A DNA stretch of 64,000 bases from Microvirga puerhi. GTDB lineage: Bacteria; Pseudomonadota; Alphaproteobacteria; Rhizobiales; Beijerinckiaceae. A model generated the notes under the pieces. The model ran no database searches and had not been told where the DNA came from. It saw only the letters and a list, made by a program, of their open reading frames with translations. Made by a program: the position numbers and the translations under genes. Where the stretch lies: the NCBI RefSeq assembly GCF_020089865.1, contig NZ_JAIRBM010000001.1:310001-374000 (forward strand), read 5' to 3'. Position 1 is the first letter of the stretch. Every line of letters starts with the position of its first letter. Shown piece after piece: positions 50,174-59,513 of this stretch.

Positions 50174-51208
50174 ATGCCCCAGCAGGTCCGGATCTCGCTT
50201 GATGCGATGGGCGGTGACCACGGTCCCTCTGTCGTCATCCCCGGCGCTGCCCTGGCTCTGGAGCGCCATCCCGACATCCGTTTCCTGATGTTCGGGAACG
50301 AGCAGGTCCTGACCCCGATCCTGAACGGCTATCCCAAGCTCAAGGAAGCGACGGAGATCCGCCATACGGAGATCTCGATCGGCATGGACGACAAGCCGAG
50401 TCAGGCGATTCGCATGGGAAGGGGCCGCTCCTCCATGTGGAAGACCGTCCAGGCCGTCCGCGATGGGGATGCTGATGCGGCGGTTTCCGCGGGGAACACC
50501 GGCGCCCTGATGGCGACGGCGAAGATCTGCCTCAAAACCATGGCGCATATCGAGCGCCCGGCTATCGCCTGCATGTGGCCGACGCTTCGGGGAGAGAGCA
50601 TCGTTCTCGATGTCGGAGCGACCATCGGGGCCGATGCGGGGCATCTGGTCGATATGGCGATCATGGGTGCCGCCATGGCTCGTATCATGTTCGATCTCGA
50701 CCGGCCCACCGTCGGGCTCCTGAACGTGGGCACGGAGGAGATCAAGGGGATCGAGACCGTCAAGGAAGCCGCACGGATCCTGAAGGAATCGAACCTGGCC
50801 CATCTCGATTATCGGGGCTTCGTCGAAGGCGATGATCTCGGCAAAGGCACGGTCGATGTGGTCGTGACCGAGGGCTTTACGGGGAACATCGCCCTCAAGA
50901 CCGCCGAAGGCACCGCCAAGCAGATCGCAGAATATCTCCGCGCCGCCATGAGCCGGACGCTCATGGCCAAGATCGGATATCTATTCGCGAAACAGGCTTT
51001 TAACGCCCTCAGGGACAAGATGGACCCGCGCAAGGTCAATGGCGGCGTCTTCCTGGGCCTGGAGGGCGTCGTGGTGAAGAGCCATGGCGGCACGGACGAT
51101 CTCGGCTTTGCCAGCGCCATCGATGTCGCCTACGACATGGTGCATTCCGAATTGATGAAGACGATCAGGGGCATGCTCGAGCATGATCCGATCGAGCAAC
51201 AGGCCTGA
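50174..51208 (+). CDS. plsX: Phosphate acyltransferase PlsX
   Basis: 344-residue enzyme converting acyl-ACP to acyl-phosphate for phospholipid synthesis. It starts [20 protein letters not shown], the conserved family N-terminus, and has [20 protein letters not shown] near residue 102 and [17 protein letters not shown] near 233. I take the ATG at 50174; an open frame continues upstream to 50045 but lacks family similarity. fabH starts 12 bases after the stop. Confidence 0.95.
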   Translation: MPQQVRISLDAMGGDHGPSVVIPGAALALERHPDIRFLMFGNEQVLTPILNGYPKLKEATEIRHTEISIGMDDKPSQAIRMGRGRSSMWKTVQAVRDGDADAAVSAGNTGALMATAKICLKTMAHIERPAIACMWPTLRGESIVLDVGATIGADAGHLVDMAIMGAAMARIMFDLDRPTVGLLNVGTEEIKGIETVKEAARILKESNLAHLDYRGFVEGDDLGKGTVDVVVTEGFTGNIALKTAEGTAKQIAEYLRAAMSRTLMAKIGYLFAKQAFNALRDKMDPRKVNGGVFLGLEGVVVKSHGGTDDLGFASAIDVAYDMVHSELMKTIRGMLEHDPIEQQA

Positions 51209-51220
51209 GGAAGGCACATC

Positions 51221-52198
51221 TTGAAACCCATCCGTTCCATTGTGCGTGGCGTCGGCTCGTATCTGCCGAAACGCCACGTCACGAATCGCGATCTCGAGAA
51301 GCTGGTCGAAACCTCCCACGAATGGATCGTGCAGCGCACGGGGATCGAGGCGCGCCACATCGCGGACAATGACGAGACCACATCGGTTCTCGGCATCAAG
51401 GCCGCGGAGGCGGCACTCGCCGATGCTGGGCTGACTCCGGCAGATATCGACCTGATCATCTGCGCCACTTCGACGCCCGACTACACCTTTCCGTCGACCG
51501 CAACCATGATTCAAAGCGGCCTGGGCATGACGCACGGGGCTGCTTTCGATCTCCAGGCGGTCTGCACCGGTTTTGTCTATGCGGTGGCAACGGCCGACAA
51601 GTTCCTCTCGTCGGGTTCGCACAAGCGGGCTCTCGTGGTCGGCGCCGAGACGTTTTCTCGCATTCTCGACTGGAAGGACCGCACCACCTGCGTGCTGTTC
51701 GGCGATGGGGCAGGGGCTATCGTTCTGGAGGCGCAGGAAGGCGAGGGTACCTCGGCTGACCGGGGAGTCCTGACCTCGCAGCTGCGCTCGGATGGCCGCT
51801 ATCGGGAAAAGCTCTATGTCGACGGCGGGCCCGGTTCGACGAAGACGACGGGCGTCCTCAAGATGGAGGGCAAGGAGGTCTTCCGCTTTGCCGTCGGATC
51901 CGTCACGGACGTCGTGCAGGACGCCTTTACCGCGACCGGCACGACTGCAGAGGATCTTGCCTGGTTCGTGCCGCATCAGGCGAACAAGCGCATCATCACT
52001 GCGAGTGCCGACAAGCTCGGAATTGCGCAGGAAAAGGTCGTCATCACCGTGGATCGCCACGGCAATACATCGGCGGCCTCGATTCCCCTCGCGCTCGACG
52101 TTGCCTGCAAGGACGGGCGCATCAAGCGGGGCGACCTCGTGATGATCGAGGCCATTGGAGGGGGATTTACCTGGGGCAGCGCTCTGATCCGCTGGTGA
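51221..52198 (+). CDS. fabH: Beta-ketoacyl-ACP synthase III
   Basis: 325-residue initiating condensing enzyme of type II fatty acid synthesis. The catalytic triad is visible: Cys115 in [10 protein letters not shown], His in [12 protein letters not shown] near 250, and Asn in [15 protein letters not shown] near 281. The start codon is TTG, supported by GAGGAAGG (51207-51214) seven bases upstream and by the family N-terminus ([13 protein letters not shown]). plsX-fabH-ihfA-merR is a conserved block. Confidence 0.95.
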   Translation: MKPIRSIVRGVGSYLPKRHVTNRDLEKLVETSHEWIVQRTGIEARHIADNDETTSVLGIKAAEAALADAGLTPADIDLIICATSTPDYTFPSTATMIQSGLGMTHGAAFDLQAVCTGFVYAVATADKFLSSGSHKRALVVGAETFSRILDWKDRTTCVLFGDGAGAIVLEAQEGEGTSADRGVLTSQLRSDGRYREKLYVDGGPGSTKTTGVLKMEGKEVFRFAVGSVTDVVQDAFTATGTTAEDLAWFVPHQANKRIITASADKLGIAQEKVVITVDRHGNTSAASIPLALDVACKDGRIKRGDLVMIEAIGGGFTWGSALIRW

Positions 52199-52228
52199 CC
52201 CTGAGGTTTTTCCCGGATTGTCAACGGG

Positions 52229-52257
52229 TTGACCGTTGGGCCGTGTCTGCATAGCGT
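52229..52257 (+). promoter_or_regulatory. Possible promoter for ihfA
   Basis: TTGACC (52229-52234) and TAGCGT (52252-52257) are separated by 17 bases. The -35 box is good, the -10 weak. The ihfA ATG lies 48 bases downstream. Prediction by eye. Confidence 0.35.
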
Positions 52258-52305
52258 TTCAAGCGAAGCGAGCCCGGATCGTTTATTGGCCGTTGGGGGA
52301 TTTCG

Positions 52306-52617
52306 ATGGCAGGCAAGACTGTGACGAGGGCGGACCTCAGCGAGGCCGTCTACCAAAAGGTTGGTCTCTCTCGAACCGAATCGGCTGAGCTTGTGGAGAG
52401 GGTCCTTGCCGAGATCTGCGACAGCCTTTCGGCGGGCGAGACCGTGAAGCTCTCGTCCTTCGGCTCGTTCGTGGTCCGGAGCAAGGGCGAGCGGGTCGGC
52501 CGCAACCCTAAGACCGGCGTCGAGGTGCCGATCGACCCTCGTCGCGTCATGGTCTTCAAGCCCTCCAACGTCCTCAAAGCCCATATCAACGGCGAAACCG
52601 CCAGCGGCGAAGATTGA
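52306..52617 (+). CDS. ihfA: Integration host factor subunit alpha
   Basis: 103-residue DNA-bending protein of the HU/IHF family. It starts [20 protein letters not shown], has [25 protein letters not shown] near residues 45-70 (quoted in part), and carries the DNA-intercalating proline in the [11 protein letters not shown] arm. The extension at the N-terminus and sequence type match alpha rather than beta. Its TGA overlaps the possible TTG start of the MerR gene. Confidence 0.95.
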   Translation: MAGKTVTRADLSEAVYQKVGLSRTESAELVERVLAEICDSLSAGETVKLSSFGSFVVRSKGERVGRNPKTGVEVPIDPRRVMVFKPSNVLKAHINGETASGED

Positions 52618-52640
52618 GCCGTCCCGTGGCTGGCAGCGCC

Positions 52641-53135
52641 ATGGACAAGAGCCCAGATGCCTTTCGCACCATCAGTGAGGTCGCGGAGGATCTCGATCTG
52701 CCGCAGCATGTCCTGCGCTTCTGGGAGACGCGGTTCGCGGCAATCCGCCCTCTCAAGCGGGGCGGTGGACGCCGCTACTACCGGCCCGACGACATTGATC
52801 TCCTCAAGGGTATTCGCCACCTTCTCTACGGAGAAGGTTATACCATCAAGGGCGTGCAACGCATTCTCAAGGAGGAGGGCGTTCGCTTCGTTCAGGCGGT
52901 GGGAAGGGGCGAGCAATCCGTCGCGGCGAGCCCTGCGCAAATCGACACTGCGGTCGAAACCGATTTTCCCGATGATGGGACATCCGCCATCTACGCCGAG
53001 GACGGGCCGGAGGCCGAAGCGGCGGCTGTCGACGCCGATTGGAGCCGCCTCCATGCGGCTCTTGAGGAGCTTCGCGAATGCGAGCGCGTTCTCGACACGC
53101 TGCGCGCTCCTGCTGAACCCGGCATCAACGAATAA
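52641..53135 (+). CDS. MerR family transcriptional regulator
   Basis: About 164 residues. An N-terminal MerR winged helix is clear: [20 protein letters not shown] with WETRF, then the [20 protein letters not shown] segment. The C-terminal half is acidic with a short coiled-coil-like end and no metal-binding cysteines, unlike metal-sensing MerR proteins. It almost always follows ihfA in alphaproteobacteria; target unknown. I use the ATG at 52641; a TTG at 52614 overlapping the ihfA stop and a GTG at 52626 are alternatives. Confidence 0.88.
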   Translation: MDKSPDAFRTISEVAEDLDLPQHVLRFWETRFAAIRPLKRGGGRRYYRPDDIDLLKGIRHLLYGEGYTIKGVQRILKEEGVRFVQAVGRGEQSVAASPAQIDTAVETDFPDDGTSAIYAEDGPEAEAAAVDADWSRLHAALEELRECERVLDTLRAPAEPGINE

Positions 53136-53198
53136 GATGCCTGTTTCGCGCATCAGAGATTGCGTCCGGCGGATTGTCGGCTTATATGGCGCGTCAGT

Positions 53199-53276
53199 CG
53201 GAGCGTAGCGCAGCCCGGTTAGCGCACTAGTCTGGGGGACTAGGGGTCGGAGGTTCAAATCCTCTCGCTCCGACCA
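53199..53276 (+). tRNA. tRNA-Pro (anticodon GGG)
   Basis: Full cloverleaf: acceptor stem CGGAGCG (53199-53205) with CGCTCCG (53266-53272), anticodon stem CTAGT/ACTAG around loop CTGGGGG with anticodon GGG at 53234-53236, T arm GGAGG-TTCAAAT-CCTCT, then discriminator A and encoded CCA (53274-53276). A truncated integrase lies 39 bases downstream in the opposite direction, as expected for an integration site at the tRNA 3' end. Confidence 0.95.
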
Positions 53277-53315
53277 TTGAATTTTAAGGCTTATTTCCCC
53301 TGAAAGCCAAGCTTC

Positions 53316-53612
53316 TCACCTAGCGTTTTGCAGAGACTTGTTCCTGCAGTGTTCGTCCAACTTCGCGATGGCCGATTCGGCAAGGGTGCGAGTGCGTGGG
53401 AGATAGCGATCCAAAATCTTCTGAGCGTGTGCCTGTGAGTGACCTGTCAAGGTTACAATCTCCGGGACAATACAGCCTGCCTCTGCGAGCATTGTGACAG
53501 CTGTTCCGCGCAAGTCGTGGAAGTGGAGATCGTCCTTGAACTTGCTGGCCTCGTGGGTCTCTCTGCCATCGTGATGCTCGGGGGGCCGTATGCTTATTCC
53601 GCGTGCTCCGCT
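53316..53612 (-). pseudogene. Truncated tyrosine recombinase (integrase), C-terminal part only
   Basis: About 98 codons remain open, from a stop at 53613 down to 53316. They encode the C-terminal catalytic core: FKDDLHFHDLRGTAVTMLAE with the second Arg and His of the HxxR box, then VTLTGHSQAHAQKILDRYLP with the GH and the tyrosine nucleophile. The N-terminal arm-binding and core-binding domains are missing and I find no continuation in other frames upstream. It points toward the tRNA-Pro gene, the usual orientation for an island integrase. Non-functional relic of an integrated element. Confidence 0.85.
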
Positions 53613-53764
53613 TCATGACGCGAGGGGCTGCGCCTACACCTTCGGGCCATCGCTTCCCGCGCTGCATCTGGTAACATCGTGGTGGCGGTTCTTGCTGCGC
53701 GGACCGTGACGTTCGAATCGCCGGGTGCATAAGCTCATCCATGACCGTTGCGAGAGGGTCAGCT

Positions 53765-54292
53765 ATGCGGCGTAGAAGCAGGTTCACAATTGGCATCGCG
53801 ACAGCCGCGCTTGTCCTGGGCTCGGCCGTTTACGCGCAGGACAAATATTCTCTGGTATCGCCGAGCGGAATCGCATTCTCCGACTTCAGGGGATACGAGG
53901 ATTGGGCGGTGGTCTCTTCCGCCCGGACCGACGAAGTGCTCAAGGTCATTGTCGCCAATCCAATCATGATTCAGGCCTACAAGGCCGGCGTTCCGGGCAA
54001 CGGCCAGCCCTTCCCGGATGGCTCCAAGATCGTGAAGCTCCAGTGGCGGCCGAAGAAGAGCGCTGAGGCACCCTTCGTCGTTGATGTGCCGGATGTCTTC
54101 ACGCAGGCTTTCGTCATTGAAAAGGACAGCAAGAGATTTCCGGACAGCGGCGGATGGGGCTATGCGCTGTTCAATTACGAAGCTGCGTCCGATAAATTCA
54201 CAGCCGATCCCAGCCCCTCGGATTGCGGGCACGCGTGCCATATGGCCGTGAAGGCGAAGGACTACATTTTCCACCCGTACCAGAAGCGTTGA
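53765..54292 (+). CDS. Cytochrome P460 family protein
   Basis: 175 residues. A signal peptide ends near SAVYAQ (residue 24). The mature domain matches the cytochrome P460 fold: GIAFSDFRGYEDWAVVSSAR near residue 37, then a C-terminal haem motif DCGHACHMAVKAKDYIF. The spacing is CX3CH rather than CX2CH, which I believe is common in a subgroup of these proteins. Such proteins are periplasmic c-type cytochromes with oxidative functions; its substrate is unknown. GAGAGGGT precedes the ATG at 53765. Confidence 0.85.
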   Translation: MRRRSRFTIGIATAALVLGSAVYAQDKYSLVSPSGIAFSDFRGYEDWAVVSSARTDEVLKVIVANPIMIQAYKAGVPGNGQPFPDGSKIVKLQWRPKKSAEAPFVVDVPDVFTQAFVIEKDSKRFPDSGGWGYALFNYEAASDKFTADPSPSDCGHACHMAVKAKDYIFHPYQKR

Positions 54293-54389
54293 GCCGAGCG
54301 AGACACCGGGCCCGGATGACCCAAACTTGGTCTCGCGTCAGCGACGTTCGGTGGCGCATCTCATCGGCTTGGCGCCTTCGCAATACCGA

Positions 54390-55379
54390 TCAGAAGCGAT
54401 CGACCACGCCGGCCGCCTTGAGTTCGGCTTCAACCTGGGCAATCGGTATCGATCCGGGCTTGAGCTTCTCGCGGATCATCCGTGCCCCCAGATCCACGAA
54501 GTAGGCATTCGCGGGAGTTGGCACCCCATGGAGCCGGCCCAATAGTACGATCTCGCCGTTCAGGTAATCCGTTTCGATTGAGCCGGAACCACGGGCGAGA
54601 CTCTGCGTCGTCGATCCGCCGGAGCGGTGGACTCCTTCGATAGGACGAGAGCGCATCAGTTGTTCACGCCGCGGATCAGAGCCGCCGAAATCGCGCCATA
54701 CAATGCCGGCAGCTTTGAAGGCAGTTTCGGCCTCGTTGCGGAGCAGGGCGTCAAAACGTCCGTAGTCGGCTTCGAGACCGAGCGCAGCCTCCAGGATGTT
54801 GCGGAGATTGAGGATCAGCTTGCCATACTTGCTTTGCATCACGTCTGACATGACGAAGGCAGCGATGTTTGCGGCTTCGAGCGCCTGAGCCAGCGCATCG
54901 TCGTGGCTGTTTCGGCAGCTCGGGTACCGACCGATATCGAAGATCCCATGGCGCGGCGTTGAGAACGCGCAGACTTCGCCTGGTGCGGTGAGAGTCGCCG
55001 GCATCATGACCGTGACCCCGTGGACTTCCGGAAAACGGCGGAGCGCGAAGCGCTCGTTGGAAACGCCGTTCTGGACGCAAAAGATGGGCTGCTCCGCTAC
55101 CCCCGCTGCCCGCAGACGTTCCAGGGCGGGGAGGGTGTCCTGGGTCTTCATTGACAGCAGAATGGCGTCATCCGAACGAAAGGTGATTTCCGTCGGATCC
55201 TCAACACATGGAAAATGTGCGCGCGATGCTCTCTCAGGTGTGCGCAACAGCAAACCATTGTTCCGGATGGCCTCAAGCTGTGCACCGCGGGCGATGCCGA
55301 TGACCTCTTGTCCGGAGAGAGCCGAGGCTGCTGCAACCGTGCCGCCGATTCCACCTACGCCATAAACGATGATCCGCAT
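54390..55379 (-). CDS. 2-dehydropantoate 2-reductase (ketopantoate reductase) family protein
   Basis: 329 residues. The N-terminal Rossmann motif is MRIIVYGVGGIGGTVAAAS with GxGxxG, and the ApbA/PanE C-terminal helical domain has KYGKLILNLRNILEAALG near residue 182, where the lysine is the expected catalytic residue. Family members reduce 2-dehydropantoate or act as other NADP-dependent oxidoreductases; as there are no pan genes nearby, the substrate is uncertain. I use the ATG at 55379; the open frame runs 74 codons further upstream without family similarity. Confidence 0.88.
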   Translation of the reverse strand: MRIIVYGVGGIGGTVAAASALSGQEVIGIARGAQLEAIRNNGLLLRTPERASRAHFPCVEDPTEITFRSDDAILLSMKTQDTLPALERLRAAGVAEQPIFCVQNGVSNERFALRRFPEVHGVTVMMPATLTAPGEVCAFSTPRHGIFDIGRYPSCRNSHDDALAQALEAANIAAFVMSDVMQSKYGKLILNLRNILEAALGLEADYGRFDALLRNEAETAFKAAGIVWRDFGGSDPRREQLMRSRPIEGVHRSGGSTTQSLARGSGSIETDYLNGEIVLLGRLHGVPTPANAYFVDLGARMIREKLKPGSIPIAQVEAELKAAGVVDRF

Positions 55380-55654
55380 GACATTCCTCAAATATGCGGC
55401 AGGCCGGTACCGAGGCGCCGCCGCTTCCTGCCGGTTCCTCTCCCAATATGAAGCGTAGGTGGTAGTGTCGGAAAGAGCGCAGGTTGCAAGCCGGAACTGC
55501 GCACACCTCAACGGTATGTCGGGGCGGCGCCATTCTGCCAGGAGAAGGCCCTCCGATGCTGTCTCCCCAATCTGGTTTGACAATGGCGCACCCATCGGCA
55601 ACGCTTAAACGCGCTTGGTCCAAGCGGGGCTAATCACAACTGTATCGTGTCGAA

Positions 55655-56020
55655 ATGATATCTTTCCGACAAACATCGAGCGGCCATCATTGGCGGGCTG
55701 ATCGCATTGTTCTCCGTCTGCTCGCGCCTGCCGCAATTGTTATTGGGCTTCTCGGCAGCAGCGCTGCCTTGGCGGCGCCGAACGCCGTTTCCTATGCCTG
55801 TGCTGACGGGACGCGGCTCAAGGTCGTCTTTTCACTCGTTCAGAACGGTCCTGGTTCTGTGAAGCTCAAGTTTGCGGGGACCGCGCCCGAGACAATTTTG
55901 CCTCAGGTCATTTCCGCTGACGGGGGCCGCTATAGCAAGGGAATGTTGGAGTTCTGGATCAGGGGCCGAAATGCCACCCTGACACGCCAAGGCAAGGCGA
56001 CGACCTGTAAGGTCCGTTGA
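55655..56020 (+). CDS. MliC family protein (C-type lysozyme inhibitor-like)
   Basis: 121 residues: a signal peptide or anchor ends near AALAAPN (residue 42), then a short beta-barrel domain with YACADGTRLKVVFS near residue 47 and the paired cysteine in ATTCKVR at the C-terminus. This is the MliC/PliC arrangement of membrane-bound lysozyme inhibitors. There is no clear lipobox, so it may be periplasmic. The start is uncertain because no strong ribosome binding site precedes the ATG at 55655. Confidence 0.78.
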   Translation: MISFRQTSSGHHWRADRIVLRLLAPAAIVIGLLGSSAALAAPNAVSYACADGTRLKVVFSLVQNGPGSVKLKFAGTAPETILPQVISADGGRYSKGMLEFWIRGRNATLTRQGKATTCKVR

Positions 56021-56075
56021 TCTCGGCTGCCGAGAGGGGCGCGGCGCTCAATGGCCGCGCCCGACGATTGGCAGA

Positions 56076-56495
56076 TTACGGATAAGTGCAGACGTAGCGC
56101 ATGCCGTTGTTGGCCAGGAAGGTTCCGGTCACCGGGTCGTAGGAGCGGTACTTCTTGGCGCAATAGGCGGCCACGGTGGGGCTGACCGTGCCGGGAGGCG
56201 GAGGAGCGGCGGGTTGTGCTTGAGCAGAGTTGGCAATCGCTCCGGCAATCAGCGCACCAGCGGCGACGCCAGCGACACCTGCCGCAACTGCGGCCCCGTT
56301 GTCCCTATAATAAGGGCGCCCGTAATAGGGCCGCCCATAGTAATAGCCTCGACGGTAGTAATACTGAGAATAGCTTTCGTTTGGATATGGCTTCTGTACG
56401 TCGGGCAGAGACGGCCGCGGCAGCATGTCAGCGCTTGCGGGCAAGGATGTCGCGAGTGTGGCCGCACTAATCACAGCCGCAAGAAACTTGCGCAT
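56076..56495 (-). CDS. BA14K family secreted protein
   Basis: 139 residues. Signal peptide MRKFLAAVISAATLATSLPA; then a Tyr/Arg/Gly/Pro-rich stretch with tandem YGRPYY units (residues 47-64), a hydrophobic alanine/glycine helix (residues 68-92), and the C-terminal BA14K signature AAYCAKKYRSYDPVTGTFLA. BA14K proteins are lectin-like immunoreactive surface or periplasmic proteins first known from Brucella. Exact function unknown. Confidence 0.85.
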   Translation of the reverse strand: MRKFLAAVISAATLATSLPASADMLPRPSLPDVQKPYPNESYSQYYYRRGYYYGRPYYGRPYYRDNGAAVAAGVAGVAAGALIAGAIANSAQAQPAAPPPPGTVSPTVAAYCAKKYRSYDPVTGTFLANNGMRYVCTYP

Positions 56496-56842
56496 TGCTT
56501 ACTCCTGGATTGCATGATGGCTGAAGGACCCAGCCATTGGGAATATCGAGCTTTACTATAGCCTGAAACGGATTAGCGGCACAATGAGCCGCGGTGTCCG
56601 CTCAGACGCAGCGGAAGATGGCCGAAAACGGCTATGCTTTCCGTGCTTGAGGGCACATCGAGCGACGTCTCATCCGACTAAGAAGCGCTGAATGTCGGCA
56701 GAACCCGAGGGGAAGCTTATCAGTATAGCCACCACAAGAGCTGAGGACCTTTAGGGAACGTCCGTTTGATTCAGATTGCGGCGAAAAATATGATTAATAA
56801 AAACTTTGTTTATGTTATCAAGTTGTGTCTGGTGGGGCATAG
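56496..56842. other. 347-base gap between the BA14K gene and the signalling module
   Basis: No gene recognised. The right end is markedly AT-rich (56785-56825) and carries a near-consensus promoter for the signalling operon. The left end should contain the BA14K promoter reading leftward. Confidence 0.5.
56766..56794 (+). promoter_or_regulatory. Near-consensus sigma70 promoter for the three-gene signalling module
   Basis: TTGATT (56766-56771) and TATGAT (56789-56794) are separated by exactly 17 bases. Transcription would begin near 56801, about 42 bases before the ATG at 56843. This is the best promoter match in the window. Confidence 0.6.
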
Positions 56843-57352
56843 ATGCGTAAGATCGCGTTGTTTCTTTTGATTATTTTCAGTTTGGTCCGTGGAGCGCCAG
56901 TGCGCGCTGCGGATGCTTTGCCGCAGCCGGAAGGGCCGGTGATTTTGACGATCACCGGAGAAATCGAGCAGACCAATGCACTGGGACAGGCCCGATTCGA
57001 CCGGGCGATGCTCGAAGCCCTCGGGACGGCTTCCATTACGACCGGAAGCGTCTGGACGGACTACGTGCAGCACTTCGAGGGCGTTCCCATGAAGGCCGTA
57101 CTCGACAGAGTCGGGGCCCGGGGGACGTCGATGATCGCCTCGGCCCTGAACGACTACAAGATCAGTATCCCCTTTAGCGACTTGAAGTACTCTCCTTTGC
57201 TCGCGATGAAGGCAGATGGTCGTGTGCTGGCCCTTCGCGACAGGGGGCCGTTGTGGATTGTCTATCCCCGTGATGATTACGATGAGTTGCACCACACCCT
57301 GTATGAATCACGTTGGGTCTGGCAGCTGAACCGATTGCATATTGAGCGATGA
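56843..57352 (+). CDS. Periplasmic sulfite-oxidase-fold (molybdopterin-binding-like) protein lacking cysteine
   Basis: 169 residues with a Sec signal peptide (LFLLIIFSLVRGAPVRAA, cleavage near residue 23). The mature part resembles the molybdopterin-dependent oxidoreductase fold: VILTITGEIEQTNALG near 33, FEGVPMKAVLDRVGARG near 78 and the DRGPLWIVYPRDDYDEL segment near 133. It contains no cysteine at all, so it cannot provide the cysteine ligand to molybdenum of sulfite oxidase; a ligand-binding or sensory role is more likely. It overlaps the histidine kinase gene by four bases. Confidence 0.78.
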   Translation: MRKIALFLLIIFSLVRGAPVRAADALPQPEGPVILTITGEIEQTNALGQARFDRAMLEALGTASITTGSVWTDYVQHFEGVPMKAVLDRVGARGTSMIASALNDYKISIPFSDLKYSPLLAMKADGRVLALRDRGPLWIVYPRDDYDELHHTLYESRWVWQLNRLHIER

Positions 57353-59496
57353 CGGCGGTGAGTTGGAGAAGTTACAGGACGGCCCTCATCACCTTGGTCG
57401 CGATTGCCAGCATGGTCGCGTGCCTCGTGTTTACGGTCGCGCGCCTCCTCGAGGTCGAGAACGATCTGCGTACCGAGGATACCCACACCAATCTGTGGCA
57501 GATCACGCAGACACAGTACGAAGCCACGCTGTTCGCCGAAAGCCTCGCACGCGAGGCCGCAGGGGAGCCGTTCAGCGATCCCGAACAGGCGCCGGACTTC
57601 CGGATTGCCATCCTGATCAGCCGCCTCTCTGTCCTTCTGGAAGGGCCGCAGGGCCGTTTGGTCGAACAGTTCGGGCAACTCGGTGACCTCAAGCGGGCCT
57701 ATCTTCAGCTGACATTGGCGGAGCCCCTGGTGCGCGAGCATCTCGTCCCTCAGGCTGCCCTGCAGATGCGCGGCGAGGCGCGAACGCTTGCACAGGATCT
57801 GAGGGACGTGGCCAACAAGGTCATGCTCCTGAACCGGGAGCAGGGGGCGGCGAAGCGCTCCATGTACCTCCGAGTCGTTTTCGAGAGCCTCGCCTTCGTC
57901 ATCGGGATCGTCCTGAGCGCTTCGTTCCTGTTGTTGCGGCTCTTCAAAGGCGTGCATGAGGCGACCCAGGCCAAGCGGCTCCTTCGTCAGGAGCAGGAGC
58001 TCTCTGATCTCGTCATCAACAACATCAGCAATCAGGGCATCATCATCTTCGACGAGCAGCTCAGCTGCCTGCTCTGGAATCCCGGCATGGAGGGGTTGCT
58101 TGGCCTTAACCCCGACAATACCGTCGGGCACAACCTCCAGTCTCTCGCGCCGATCTTCGCGAAGCCCAATATCGTCCGCTCTCTGACGGAGGCGATCTAT
58201 GGGACCAGCGCCATTCTCGAGGACGAGGGGCATTCACCCGAGGGGCAGGAGCGGTGTTTGGAGATCAACTGCTTCCCGCTCCATATCGCTGAGCGGCGAC
58301 TCGGCATCGCCTTCATTCGCGACATCACCGAGCAATGGGCGGCCCGAAAACAGGCGGAGCGCCAGAACTTCGATCTTGAGATCAAGGTCCAGCAACGCAC
58401 GGCCGCCCTCCTGCAGGCGGAGCGGCGCCTGATTGCCGCAATCGAGACCGCACCCGATGGTTTCGCAGCCTTCGACTGGACCGGAAAGCTTCTCTTCGCG
58501 AACGAGAAGATCCGTTCCGCCGAACCGGTCATGGTGTGGTGTGCCGAGGAGATGACACTGAGTATCTTCCTTCGCTGCTTCGCCATGTGCGAAGGCGCGG
58601 ATGAGAGACTTCTCGCAAGAGACGATCAATTCGAGGACATCGAGCTCGATCTGCTGATCCGTGCCGATCAATGGGCTCATCTTTCCGTTGCAACCGTAGA
58701 TGGCGGAACGATCTTCGTCCGTTTGACGGATATTTCCGGCTACAAGCAGGCAGCGCGCGCTCTCCAATCGGCTCTCGACCGGGAGCGGGAAACTACCGGC
58801 GCCTATCGGAACTTCGTCTCGATGGTGTCGCACCAGTTCCGGACGCCACTCGCCATTCTCGATTCGAGTGCTCAGCGAATCCTTCGGCGCGGGCAGGCCA
58901 TGACCGAGGAGGAGCTGGTCGTTCGGGTTCAGCGCATCAGAAGTGCGACGAAGCGGCTGACACGGCTTGTGGAAAGCGTCTTGAACGCGGCCAAACTCGA
59001 TGCCGGCCGCATGGAGTTGAATCCCGCGTCCTGCAATCTCGTGGATCTCGTTTGGGATATCTGCGAACGGCAGCGTGAGCTGAGTTCGCATGCGGAAATT
59101 CGCTTCGATGCGCCAGGTGCATCGGTTCAGGTCTATTGCGACAGCATGTTGATCGAACAGGTCGTCATCAATCTGCTGTCGAATGCCGTGAAATATTCGG
59201 GCGAGAACCCAGTCGTCGAGGTGAAGATCTGGATGGATGGTTCCCGCGCCTTTTGCTCCGTCCGGGACTGGGGCATCGGCATTCCTGCGGACGAATTGTC
59301 CAGGATCTTCGACCGGTTTTATCGCGCCCGGACGGCAACCGGAATTGCAGGGACCGGGATCGGTTTGAATTTCGCTCAAAAAATCATGCACTTGCATGGG
59401 GGCGAGATTCAGGTGGAAAGTTACGAGGCTGCGGGATCGCTGTTCACGTTCGACCTGCCGACGTCGAATGTCGATCAATCGCAGCAGGCGGCATGA
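57349..59496 (+). CDS. Membrane sensor histidine kinase with PAS domains
   Basis: 715 residues. Two transmembrane helices (about 11-31 and 178-200) flank a periplasmic domain of about 145 residues. The cytoplasmic part has a PAS-like domain (about 215-330), a coiled-coil linker, a second PAS-like domain (about 350-475), a HisKA domain with the phospho-acceptor His495 in MVSHQFRTPLAILDSS, and a HATPase_c domain with N box VVINLLSNAVKYS and G boxes RDWGIGIP and GTGIGLNFA. Coupled by an ATGA overlap to the upstream periplasmic protein and followed after 17 bases by its response regulator. Confidence 0.92.
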   Translation: MTAVSWRSYRTALITLVAIASMVACLVFTVARLLEVENDLRTEDTHTNLWQITQTQYEATLFAESLAREAAGEPFSDPEQAPDFRIAILISRLSVLLEGPQGRLVEQFGQLGDLKRAYLQLTLAEPLVREHLVPQAALQMRGEARTLAQDLRDVANKVMLLNREQGAAKRSMYLRVVFESLAFVIGIVLSASFLLLRLFKGVHEATQAKRLLRQEQELSDLVINNISNQGIIIFDEQLSCLLWNPGMEGLLGLNPDNTVGHNLQSLAPIFAKPNIVRSLTEAIYGTSAILEDEGHSPEGQERCLEINCFPLHIAERRLGIAFIRDITEQWAARKQAERQNFDLEIKVQQRTAALLQAERRLIAAIETAPDGFAAFDWTGKLLFANEKIRSAEPVMVWCAEEMTLSIFLRCFAMCEGADERLLARDDQFEDIELDLLIRADQWAHLSVATVDGGTIFVRLTDISGYKQAARALQSALDRERETTGAYRNFVSMVSHQFRTPLAILDSSAQRILRRGQAMTEEELVVRVQRIRSATKRLTRLVESVLNAAKLDAGRMELNPASCNLVDLVWDICERQRELSSHAEIRFDAPGASVQVYCDSMLIEQVVINLLSNAVKYSGENPVVEVKIWMDGSRAFCSVRDWGIGIPADELSRIFDRFYRARTATGIAGTGIGLNFAQKIMHLHGGEIQVESYEAAGSLFTFDLPTSNVDQSQQAA

Positions 59497-59513
59497 AAGG
59501 GGCCTAAAAAACA

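Noticed and set aside
53320..53796. 158-codon minus-strand frame over the integrase relic
   Set aside because: It has no similarity to recombinases in this frame; the real catalytic residues are in the frame ending at 53316.
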